This document shows positions 36,501 to 47,500 of a DNA stretch of 64,000 nucleotides, piece by piece; within the stretch, counting starts at the first letter, position 1; the number at the start of each line of letters is the position of its first letter. Source of the stretch: Branchiostoma floridae (lineage: Eukaryota; Chordata; Leptocardii; Amphioxiformes; Branchiostomatidae); NCBI RefSeq assembly GCF_000003815.2, contig NC_049994.1, positions 15,470,409 to 15,534,408 on the forward strand, written 5' to 3'. The position numbers and the translations under genes are program-made. The notes under the pieces are model-generated. The model was given only the letters and a program-made list of their open reading frames with translations, was not told where the DNA came from and made no database searches.

Positions 36501-38824
36501 GTATGTATGTCTATGTGCATGCCATATTGTGATGGTCAGTGGGTGGAAAGGAGAGAAAAATAAAGCTCAGAAAGATCATGCCTTCTTTTACTTTTTGTAT
36601 CGTCTTCCTCTTGTGGTATCGAATGGCTTGGTGACTATGCTGCTTGACACGAGATTGAGACATATGCAAACATCAGATTTCATCTTCTGTCGCTTAAAGG
36701 ATATTTGGAGACTGTTGCCATAACTACGAGTCCGCCTGTGGTGATGATGTAACAGATGATGAAGATATCCGGCCAGTGATACAGCCGGACTCCTGCAGGG
36801 GACGATGTAACATGGAGAACATCGTCAGGTACAGATTGCTGTTTATTAGCCTGGGTAACAGAATTCGTCCAAGGCATGTAAATCCTAAGCCTTGTAACGG
36901 CTTATCTTGTACATTTGGTTGTCTCTCTAAAAATTCTGTTATGTTATTTTATCTGCCAGTGTTGTGACGTGCAACTGCATAAGTTCATGCAACACGACGG
37001 GAACTTGCTGCGATGACTTTGAAGCTGTCTGTCAGGGACACAAGGGCGGTTGGACAGGTGACAGTAACGTCAACATCACTGCCACAGAAAGCAACCAGGT
37101 GAGCCATGAATCAATACATGTCGCCTTCGCTTTGCAGTCGTCTTGTTGTTACACACGAACGAACGAACAAACCAACAAACATGTTATCGCTCTGTTGACA
37201 GCCCCTGCAGTGCGTTGCACCCTGGGACTTCCGCTCCCACTTCTGGATGGTCGCGAGTTGTCCGCCCAGCTTTGCAGACGACATCGTCCGAGGCATGTGC
37301 GAGATATCCTTCCAGAACTTCCAGAAATACGACAGGTTTCTCTACGCCCCAATCACGGACAACTCCACCAACACCAACTACAGAAACGTGTTCTGTGCCC
37401 TATGTAATAACGCTAGGTACATGGTAGGGTGGGAAGTGGTTGCCAAGTGTCGTTACACTCCTCCAACTGCAATAAAAGGTGCACTGCAGGATAGAGGCAG
37501 CATTTGCAATCATTATTTCAGGCCAAGTGTTGCCCCCGCGCGACTTTGCTTCCCTCCCCACACAACCCCGCCTCGTGCAAATGTTCGCTGCGATGTGGCA
37601 AAGTGTCGGAACATAACCGCTGTTTTCTACGCAAACACCCGACCCTTTAGAAACTCTGCTTGTGCGGAGTGCTATGCTGATGAGGACGACCTTTCTGATA
37701 CATCTTGTAAATCAGATGACACGGACAAGGTGGGGTTCTTTGGGATCATTACTGTGCTAGTTGACTATTCGGCCATTTTCCAAAGCAAAATGTCATCTAG
37801 CGAACTACAGGTCAGCGACCATATTGAGTCGTGTTCTATAGGGTTTATATACGACCCATTTCGAGATACCTGTCGTAAGATCTCTTTTGTGACCCCTAAT
37901 GAAGAAGTCCCCAAAGATGCAGGTGTAACACAGGCGGGAGAATCCTTGGAGAATGATTATGATGACCATCAAGCACCAACTCAGAGTCCCATTGATGAGT
38001 TACCAACTCAAAACTCATATTTCCCACAGCAAAGCACTACATTTCTCGTCATCAACACAGTTTCTGGTGCTTCTGCCGTCATTTCTATCTTATATCTCCT
38101 ATCCGGCCTTCGCCGCTTTGCGCGCGCCGAATCCGCTGTGAAGATCTGCCTCTTGACATCCCTTCTTCTGGCACAGATCAGCCAGCTGCTGGGTCAGGTC
38201 GTTCCTTCAGCAGCCTGCTGCACGGCCATGTTGGTGTGCACCCTCTGCTTCTGTCTGGCCACTAGTCTGTCTCTCACTGCCACAATCCAACACCTGTCTG
38301 TCCTACAGCGAGGCGGCACCTGTAAAGCTGCTGCCCATCTCTTAGTCATTGTGGTTATTCCGCTGGCAATGTCAGGAGGTTACATTGCACTGGATGACTC
38401 AACCCGCATGGGGGCGCCACGTCCATTGGCTAGTCCTCCCTTCTGTTGGATTGACGACCCCGCAAAAATGGCCATCACAATGGTCGTGCCCTTAGTGATC
38501 TGTACGTTAGTTGACCTCTACTATCTGCTCCGTATGTCCATGACATGTGCTACCACCGATGGCGTGCAGTACTCCTCCCTAGCGCTAGGGGCGCTGGTGT
38601 TTGTCCCATTCACAGCTGCCATGACCACAGGCGTCATGACTGCCTACTTTGACTCAGAACTACTGCGCACGGCTTTCTTATACATGGTGATCTCCTTGGG
38701 CGGGGTGGTTGGGTTCCTGCTCCTGGTATTTTCGATTGTTGGGTTTCGGAAGGACGATGCTGATGTAGTTGTCCCTTCTTTGCCAAATTCAGTTGAAGCC
38801 TCGAGTGACCCGTCTGTTCCCTAA
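30599..38824 (+). CDS. Receptor B: signal-anchor, repeat stalk, two discoidin-like, two somatomedin-B, 7TM
   Basis: Twelve coding exons: 30599-30611, 30763-32370, 32862-33347, 33910-34398, 34613-34704, 35059-35224, 35611-35676, 35815-35837, 36290-36384, 36700-36828, 36960-37098, 37202-38824. They join in frame to 1642 aa with GT-AG introns in the same phases as genes A and C. The basic N-terminus plus hydrophobic segment is kept, but the rest of the stalk is almost unrelated to A/C and carries seven 27-residue repeats (31560-32126). The discoidin-like pair, both somatomedin-B domains and the 7TM exon match A and C closely. The second somatomedin-B exon has eight extra codons. No stops or frameshifts are seen, so the gene appears functional. 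The 3' flank resembles that of gene C. Confidence 0.85.
31560..32126 (+). repeat. In-frame 81-bp (27-residue) coding repeat, seven units
   Basis: Each unit reads KPKPATRAQSKPRQTRKASD followed by PRFEESS, with small changes (the first unit begins NPRPAPRAQ; the last has TKAQ and RETSD). Units 2 to 6 are nearly identical at the DNA level, pointing to recent expansion or homogenisation. Genes A and C carry only a single related (R)RRxRxD...EESSG motif at this place. Every unit has Arg-Gln-Thr-Arg, a minimal RxxR convertase motif. Long open frames in the other phases and on the opposite strand come from the repeat. Confidence 0.95.
33640..33840 (-). mobile_element. LINE 3'-end fragment in intron 3 of gene B
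   Basis: The segment 33720-33838 (TTGAAAATGAAACGCCCCAT..GATTGATTCGATGATC..GGTGTGATTTCGGA) matches 55388-55508. There it directly follows a recognisable LINE coding fragment on the minus strand, so this is the trailing part of the same family. Confidence 0.5.
35266..35484. mobile_element. MITE with TA-flanked TIRs in intron 6 of gene B
   Basis: The ends are TAAGGGCGCGGTCACATAGG and CCTATGTGACCACGCCCTTA, extended inward by TCGTGCGATCGTCGTACGA against TCGTGCGACGATCGCACGA. The TA at both ends suits a Tc1/mariner-type TA target duplication (inference). It is absent from genes A and C. Confidence 0.8.
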
Positions 38825-38869
38825 AGTCCCGCCAAAAATTTCTGCAGAGCGTATACTGTTCCATGAAGG

Positions 38870-39860
38870 TGGTGTCTCACTGCACTTGGGACACATTTTA
38901 AATACAGTGTCCAAAAGGCTAAAAAAGATTGTATTGTGTCCAGTAGATCTGCTTGGAGATGAACAAGACACATGTCTTAAGACAATTCAATCTATAATGT
39001 GACTCATAAGATATAATTACCTGTCTTACGCCTGGAAGATTTTTTTAAGAAGATTGTTTAGAGAAAGGCTATTAGACCACTTCAAGGCAATGAACTAAGA
39101 AGTTGAAAACACGGAGATAGCGGTGAATATGTGTGTTGAAGGCTGATAAGTTGTAGACAGGAGGGATGATAGATAATGACACTCTGTTATGTAGTCCGTT
39201 ATATCTGAATGTACCGTTAACACTTCTCAGTACAGATGACGACCTATGTACCATGTTTCTGTAAATATTGATGTCAATGTTATATCGTCCATTCAGATTT
39301 CTAGCCTAATTAATGCGTTCAGAATTTTAGATTTTAAATGTTACGTTATGTTAGCAGCATTTTAACAACTCTTTTTAACCAGACAACCATCTAAGTTTTA
39401 AAGTAATTCTCTAGTAAGGGGTGGTATGTATGTAAATACTCTCATTTGCTGTTCAAAGTCTGCGAAAGATTTCAAGACACATATAACTTTCTGTTTGCAA
39501 ATTGTATAAGCTTTTGTTCTTTATTTTTCATCTAATTGTATTGTAAACGGACCAGCAAAGTTGTGTGAAAATGGATAGTGTAACACTAAAAGAGATCCAA
39601 CTAAAACAAACAGGATGTAATCTTTAGTAAACTGTATAATACGTTATATCGGCGCCATGTTGTAAATTTGTGCTATCAGTTGTTTATTGATATACATGCA
39701 TTCTGCTACGTTTCCTTATAAACGTGTGTAAGGACAGTAGCCAGGGCACTAATGAGCTCAATCGGCTCCGCCCCTGAGGCGTCGTCAATAAAGTACATCG
39801 TATTTAGATATTGTCTATACATCTGCTGTTGTGTGTTTTTTGAATGTTTGCAATTGTTTG
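38870..39860. other. Gene B 3' flank; possible polyadenylation signal at 39787
   Basis: AT-rich sequence without coding signal. A canonical AATAAA (GTCAATAAAGTAC) lies at 39787-39792, about 960 bases after the stop of gene B. No nearer AATAAA was noticed. A long 3' UTR is possible but unproven. Confidence 0.35.
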
Positions 39861-39865
39861 TAACA

Positions 39866-40098
39866 TCCCTGTCACATTTGGCGAAAATCGATCGGACGAC
39901 GATTCTGCTGCAATCACCAGAGCTTCGCTTCTAATAATAACTTTTTTGCACAACAATTGTACAAGGTACAAAGTATGGCTTATATGTGACAAGGGGGTTT
40001 TCAGGTGAAAAATACGCGCAATCCTCTGTCGATCTTAAATATGGCCGATCTTCCATCGATACGCCCGAAGATCGTGGATAATGTGACCGGGGTATAAG
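39866..40098. mobile_element. Decayed inverted-repeat element between genes B and C
   Basis: The left end CCCTGTCACATTTGGCGAAAA roughly pairs with the right end GATCGTGGATAATGTGACCGGGG. The internal GATCGGACGACGATT and GATCTTCC.TCGATACG blocks recall the gene B MITE at 35266. The arms are strongly diverged. Confidence 0.45.
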
Positions 40099-40446
40099 GA
40101 TGTCACAATGCAAGCATTCAGCAATAACCGAGAGTGTGGTGTGCTAATCATCGACGTTATTAAAGTCTTTTCATTGACTGTTTATCCTTACGTCATCATT
40201 CATTCATTCTAACGTTAGTTTCTTGCTTTAATACAGTATTGTGTATCACTGTACGCGTTAGAGTCGATTGTTATACCTTAGTTACGTCTGCAAATTACTG
40301 CCAGAGGCCATGTCTAATGTAATTCTATACAACACTCCAACGCCGAGGGGCCAAATTAATGAACGCAATTCTAACATAATCTCCTTGATTAAAAACTAGT
40401 CAGAGATGGTAACTTTATAACTAGATTTCACCCTTTTCCTACGTCA

Positions 40447-40572
40447 GAAACACACACACACACACATACACACACACACACACACGCGCGCGCGCACACA
40501 CACACACACACACACGCACACACAGGCACACACACACTCTCTCTCTCTCTCTCTCACGCACACACACTCACA
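40447..40572. repeat. CA / CG / CT compound microsatellite
   Basis: ACACACACAC runs are interrupted by GCGCGCGCGC near 40487 and end in CTCTCTCTCTCTCTC near 40537-40552, then more CACACA. It lies in the tail-to-tail spacer between genes B and C. Confidence 0.95.
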
Positions 40573-40849
40573 CAGATAGAAGCATGACAGAATAAGAATT
40601 TCACTACACTTGGCAGAAAGTCATAATGGTATATTATATATGTATATGTAAGGTCAAAAATACACAAATGGCACATGATTTTACATCACGCACGAAATTC
40701 ATTTACACGACACCATTGAAATACAAGCATTGTTCAATCTGATGTGATCATTGATCAAACCGAAAGAGTCAGTGACTTTAGAGAAGTCCCGATGACATAC
40801 CCCAACTTCCCCACATTCACCGAAGAACAGACAGCCCCTTTCCTCTTAA

Positions 40850-41045
40850 AATCACAGAACCCACAAATTGTAGAAAAAGTGGTACTTTTCGTCTTCCTCT
40901 GCTTCCAAGAAAAAAGAAGTCAAACCCAACCTGTTTAGAAATAGCCAACACTAATATTCGAGTATTCTCTTTAACAATAACGTTTATCACTATCCATTGT
41001 CACATGTTTTACTATGTACTCCGGGCATCAACTAGCAAATAAACT
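40850..41045 (+). repeat. Dispersed repeat, copy 1 (second copy at 61752-61925)
   Basis: The blocks CAGAACCCACAAATT, GAAGTCAAACCCAACCTG, TTTAGAAATAGCCAACACTA, TGTCCATTGTCAC and GCAAATAAACT occur in the same order here and near 61760. It ends in a polyadenylation-like AATAAAC, so it is probably the 3' end of a retroelement. Confidence 0.65.
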
Positions 41046-41214
41046 ATCAATCATTATATAGAGGTACGTAACATCACAAATACCTGTACATGCGGTATAT
41101 ATTATGTGATATCCAATGTCTTTATGCTATTCGCTGAACATTTAGACGTATTCATATTACAGATTCTTTTATCGTTGAAGAGGTCCATTAGTCACGTATG
41201 AATACGGTTACTCC

Positions 41215-41475
41215 AATTTTTTTTCAAACAATGACTGTTTTTAAGGTAAATTTAAGTACATACCTCCAAATTTTCTTCAAGCAATGACTGTTTTTAAAGG
41301 TAAGGTACATACCTCCTGAAATTTTCGACGACTGACAGTCCGTCTTCATCACGGAGACTGACCTAGTCTCGATCTCGCGAGAGAACACTCGTGTATGGTA
41401 CCTTACCTTTAAAAACAGGTATGTACCTTACCTTTAAAACCAGTCCTTGCTTGAAGAAAATTTGGATCAACCACA
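41215..41475. mobile_element. Foldback element downstream of gene C
   Basis: The blocks AATGACTGTTTTTAAAGGTA and GGTACATACCTCC recur, and their reverse complements (GGTACCTTACCTTTAAAAAC, ATGTACCTTACC) follow after a loop holding TCGATCTCGCGAGAG. A short related piece lies near 5808-5845. Confidence 0.6.
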
Positions 41476-41596
41476 TATTATTTTGAAATAAAAGAGATGC
41501 AATTGCCCAGTATAGAGAAGTAAAAAATACACGTTGATTGATATAGATCACGTGAGAGAATATGCTCTGCTCACTGCTGAGAAATTTGGCGCCACT

Positions 41597-44500
41597 TTAT
41601 GAAGTAGACGGGTTACTCAGGGCTTCAACTGAACTTGGCAAAGAAGGGACAGCTACGTTAGCATCGTCCTTACGATCCCAAACAATCGAAAATACCAGGA
41701 ACAGGAACCCAACCACCCCGTCCAAGGAGATCACCATGTATAAGAAAGCCGTGCGCAGTAGTTCTGAGCCAAAATACGCAGTCATGACGCCTGTGGTCAT
41801 GGCAGCTGTGAATGGGACGAACAGCAGCGCCCCCAGCGCCAATAAGGAGTACTGCACACCATCGGTGGTAGCGCATGTCATGGACATACGGAGCAGGTAG
41901 TAGAGGTCCACTAATGCACAGATCACTAAGGGCACGACCATTGTGATTGCCATTTTTGCGGGGTCGTCAATCCAACAGAAGGGAGGACTAGCCAATGGAC
42001 GAGGCGCCCCCAAGTGGATTGAATCATCCAGTGCAACGTAACCTCCTGACATTGCCAGCGGAATAAGCACAATGACTAAGAGATGGGCAGCAGCTTTACA
42101 GGTGCCGCCACGCTGTAGGACAGACAGGTGTTGGATTGTGGCAGTGAGAGACAGACTAGCGGCCAGACAGAAGCAGAGGGTGCAAACCAACATGGCCGTG
42201 CAGCAGGCTGCTGAAGGAACGACCTGACCCAGCAGCTGGCTGATCTGTGCCAGAAGAAGGGATGTCAGGAAGCAGATCTTCACAGCGGATTCGGCGCTTG
42301 CAGAGTGGCGAAGGCCGGAAAGGAGATATAAGATAGAAATGACGGAAGAGGCACCAGAAACTGTGTTGATGACGAGGAATGTAGCGTTTTGCTGTGGGAA
42401 ATATGAGTTTTGAGTTGGTAACTCATCAATGGGACTCTGAGTTGGTGCTTGATGGTCATCATGGTCATTCTCCAATGATTGTCCTGCCTGTGTTACACCT
42501 GCATCTTTGGGAACTTCTTCAGTAGGGGGAACAAAAGATATCTTACGACAGTTATCTCGAAATGGGTCGTATATAAACCCCAAGGAACACGACTCCGTAT
42601 ATTCGAATACTTCGAGTTCGGTGGACGACATCTTGCTATGCAAAATGTCTGAATAGTCGAAGAGGACAGTGATTGTACCGAGAAAACCTATAAATATAGA
42701 TTCATCCGCTTTGCAAGAGGGCTGGTTAAGGTCGGCCTTGTCAGCATAGCACTCCGCACAAGCAGAGTTTCTGAAGGGTCGGGCTTTTGCGTAGAAAACA
42801 GCGGTTATGTTTCTACATTTTGCCACATCGCAGCGAACACTTGCACGAGGTGGTTTTGTGGGGGGAGGGAAGCAAAGTCGCACAGGGGCAACAGTGGGTC
42901 TGAAATAATGACTACAAATTTCGCCTGTATCTTGTAGGAAAGTTTTCAGATTTGAAGGTTTTTTGCCACATTTGGCAACCATCTTCCACCCTACCATGTA
43001 CCTAGCGTTATTACACAGAGCACAGAACACGTTTCTGTAGTTGGTGTTGGTGGAGTTGTCCGTGACCGGGGCGTGGAGAAACATGTCGTCGTTCTGGTAC
43101 GAAGTCTCGCACATCCCTCGGACGACGTCGTCTGCAAAGCTGGGAGGACAACTCGCGACCATCCAGAAGTGGGAGCGGAAGTCCCAGGGTGCAACGCACT
43201 GCAGGGGCTGTCAAAGGAAAGAAAACCGTTGAACTAGTTGGTTTATTCGTTCCTTGGTTCGTTCGTTTGTTGAAAGCAATGCTGCATTACAGCTGCTAAA
43301 CTCAAAACGAAACTAGTACGATGAAATTTGCAAACAAATATGTAATGTTTACCTTCACATGTTTCGTAGTCTAACACTGAATACTGTTATGTCTATTCTT
43401 ACTCCAACAAATGTATATCTAGGAACCTGAACCCCTCCCGCTCTGTGCATAGCCATTTGCTGCATTATGTGACCGAACAAGTAGGTATGTAACCGAACAC
43501 AACAGGTGTGTCTGCTACTTTACCGGTAACCATGGTGATGGCTGTCTGGCCCGGGTCGTTGACCAGGTAAACATAATCATCCTTACCTGGTTGTCATCCG
43601 ACGCAGTGATGTTGGTGTTTCCACCCTGACAGGCATCTTCGAAATCATCACAGCAAGGATCCGTCAAGTTGCAGGAACTTGTGCAACTGCACGTCACTTT
43701 ACTGAACAAAGCAAAACAAAACAGAATATCGACATAAACATAAGAAAAATGTGAATATGATGTCATGAGAAATTGCTAGGTCCTCTCATGGTCTATCAGA
43801 TTTTATTCACATTTGTGTATTGAGGATGAAAGCATGTTGGTAGTCATGCCATTGAATTGCTATATATTGATCTACAATGTTGTAAAGAGATGATAACGGA
43901 TTACTTCATTGGCTGGCTTTAAGTTTACAGTGAATGAGGTAGCGCTCAGCTTGTTTTACTATGGTAACCGCACTTTCGTACATGTGGGATAACCAATAAC
44001 ATGGTGTAGTAATAGATAGTGGTTCAACTGACTAAGGTAACATAGAGGCCCTTTAGCTAAACAACAGCAGGTTGTACCTGACAATGTTCTCCGTGTTACA
44101 TCTTCCCTTGCAGGAGTCCGGCTGTATTACTGGCCGGATGTCGTCATCATCTGTTACGTCATCACCACAGGCGGACTCGTGGTTATGGCAACAGTCTCCA
44201 AACGCCCTTCAAAGAGAACGGTTTAGGATGTTTGAAATGCAATATTTGGCTGGCAAACTATGATTTGATGTATCGATTTGAGAACGCTTTATCCCGTCTT
44301 AGAATGTGTTACATCTATTCAATAGAGTATAGATAAACAACCTGATAGAAATATGAAGCAAAATGGTACAGTGTATTGTAATCGCTGAGAAAGATCGGGA
44401 TAGACCAGTACTATAGCTCGTCAACACCCGTCGAGGTTTCATCAATTCGATGATCTGCACTAAATTTGCTACAGTCATTGCCCGTAATCTTAAATGCCGT

Positions 44501-47500
44501 TTTATCCAGTGAAAGCCAATAAAAGAAATTGATCCGAAATGTGTCGCGTCGCCCAAATTCGGCTAACGTTGAATTTCGTCTTTTTGCCGGTGCACAAGAA
44601 ATGATAACCTTTTTGGGAAGGACTCTACTGGTCAATTATTCACCGTATTGTTGCAGAATCCTACTGTCCATAACCCATAAGGAAGGCCCATTGGTGTAAT
44701 AGCTATCATACCTGCATGCCTTGTCACAGCCGCAAGAATTTCCCGTCATGCTTCCGCACACCCTGCAGCTGGCGGTGTTGGAACACTGCAGTCCACTCAG
44801 CTCGGGCTGAGCAACAGAAGATCAGCAACATGAAATTCAGGTAGATAGGTGTTATGGGAAAGTGAAAGTGACCTTGATTGTGTTTAGTTCAGCAAAGAGC
44901 CCATCTAATAGTGGTCGTGACCTAGAAGACGCTTTGTACAGGGTTAATGCATTTGTGTATTTGAAAGAGATGAATAAAGGGTAAAAATTCAACAGAAGAA
45001 ACTGTACTTACCTCTGGATTCCAGTCTATGTGATCTGAAACATTACAAATCAATATTTAAAAATCTGTGGCTAATAAACACTGGGACAGACACACGGAAA
45101 CATAGATAGGCACTTGTCATGAAAGCTCATCTGTGTTGGTAGTAATCAAACAATGCTAAACTTTCTTCCAGCTATATTTCACGATGCTTTCCCCCTTGGA
45201 TTAAAGTACATGTACATATGTTTTAACTGGAGCATTACATCATATCGTGTTTATGTCCACTTAAACACCCACCTGGAACGCAACAAATGTCCGCCCTTAG
45301 CGGTAGCATGAAGTCAGGGACGACATCCCTCCGGCAACCTGCCGAAGTAAGATGGAAGACATCAGGATTCATTTGCAGTTCTTTCACGGTGTGTTCTTAG
45401 TATTCATTGTTTCACGTTTCATTCCTTCAGCTTACATATGCGATAAAGAATAAATTATGTGTGTACGCAAGATTCAAGTTACGGACAAAAGTTATTGTTT
45501 GCTTTGAATTGATATTTTCCTTTTAATTCCGTGCTTTGCGTCGATAGCAAAGTGTTGACATATAAAATCGCTTAACAAAACATCCCCACAATGACCAAAG
45601 AGGGAAAGAACCCACGTGGACTACCCCGTAAGAGATGGTCTGACAACATCAGGGAAGATTTTCATCTCCTGCACATTGCCAAGTCAGTGAGTGATTGAGT
45701 GAGTGAGTGCTTGAGTGAGTGAGTGAGGAGTGTATGAGAAATTGAATGTTTTGAGTGAATGAATGAGTGAGTGACTGAATAAGTGAATGACTGAAAAAGT
45801 GAGTGAATGAATGAATGAATGAGTGAGCGAGTGAGAAGTTACTCAATCTCAGTAAACTTGCAGCACGACTCACCAAAGCCAGCAGGTGAAAGGTCAATCC
45901 GCCGCGTGTTTCCGACGTCTCCAATGACGTATTGACCACTGCTTCCGTTGCTCCACATGACGTCATATATGCGGGTGTGAGAAAGCGACTGCGTCATGAT
46001 AACTGTCCCCATTGTCATTTCATCATCATCCTTACATGGAACACAGAATCATAACACGACTTACAAAAATACATTTTTGTTTGCTGAAATCAAATAACTC
46101 ATCGAATATTAGAAAAGAAAAGTACACAGAATCATAACACGACAATCGAAAGGTACATTTTTGCTTGTTGAAATCGTATAACACATCCTGAAGCTGTTAA
46201 GGTGGGGTCACACATGCGTATAATATATATTCAAGTCCGTTTGAGGTGCGTATAACGCTCTTAGTCTCTACCAGGCTCCACAGGTCGCGGTAAAAATAAA
46301 ACAAATTGGACAAATATAGAGACATAACATGCCAGATGAGTTAGCTGACCGAGAAGTATGGTTAGCGACCCAGCTAACTCGTCTGACATGTTACCTGTTA
46401 ACGTTTGTCCAATTTCTATCATTTTTCCAACGACCTGTAGGGCCTGGTGGAGGCTATTACTCCCATGCGCGCCTCATACGGACTTAAATATATACGCAGG
46501 TGTGACCCCACCTTTACTAACAATAACACTAGGAACTGGAAACATGTATCTTACCACATTGTTCGTAGGCCCATATATAACACCTTTGTCCAACAAAAAA
46601 AACAGCGGACAGAGGTATGGTGAGTCTGAAATCAAAACAGGAGGCGATGTCACGGAAAACCTCATCCATAGATGAGATTATGGAAGCTCAACAAATCAAA
46701 TCAAGTTTATTGCACAACGATTGCATCAGGTACAATGTATGGCAAGTAAAACGCAGCACTAATAACTGCAAAATATCTACACTATTGTACTAATTTAACA
46801 TCATTGCACAATACAAATATACCGGCAAATTACCGTACCTTTGATGCCAAAGAACTGAATTAGTCTCATCCACGGCTCCCAGCCCGAGTAGGTGGCCGTT
46901 ACGGTGACCATCCAGTAGCGGCCGGACGCCGAGAACCCGCCGAAGTACTGCGGGAGGGAGGTGTTCGCTGCCACGTCAGTCACGGTCAGCACGGGGGTCC
47001 AGTCGTAAGGGTTTCCCGTGATGGAGACTTGAAGAGTGAACGTCTTGACGTCATGGGTCCAGTCACAGCCGTAGTTGACAATTCGCAGCTTCTTCATGGT
47101 GTAACTGGTATGATAGTCCAGGATGACAAACCAGTTATTGTGGTACCGAGGTGTTCCCAGTGGTTTCCACGCTGTTCTCACTCCTATCTCTACGTTTTCA
47201 ACTCCATTCCGCATCCCTCTACTATAGTGAGCAGAGCCGGTGTACTCTTGAACCACAGGACCGATGTCGGCGTGTGCTATCCAGTGGCCAGAAGATGCAA
47301 CCGCTTCGTTGCCTGAAACTTTTCATCGTGGTAGAAGAGAAAAGATACATATCGTCATGAAAATACAATGGCATAGGAATAGCTTTGAATCATATTGCGA
47401 TCATTGTAAGATTCGACTCGTCTCATCGATACGAAAGTTTGTATTCTAGACTTAGATGTACAAAATAAACTCACCTTTTGAACCGAAAAATTCCACCCTT

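Noticed and set aside
40447-40572. Alternating CA/CG tract as a Z-DNA regulatory element
   Set aside because: The sequence could adopt Z-DNA, but it lies in a tail-to-tail spacer with no promoter nearby. Nothing beyond composition supports a function.
41562-41900. Plus-strand open frame of 112 codons
   Set aside because: It is antisense to the 7TM exon of gene C. The sense frame has domain support and paralogues.
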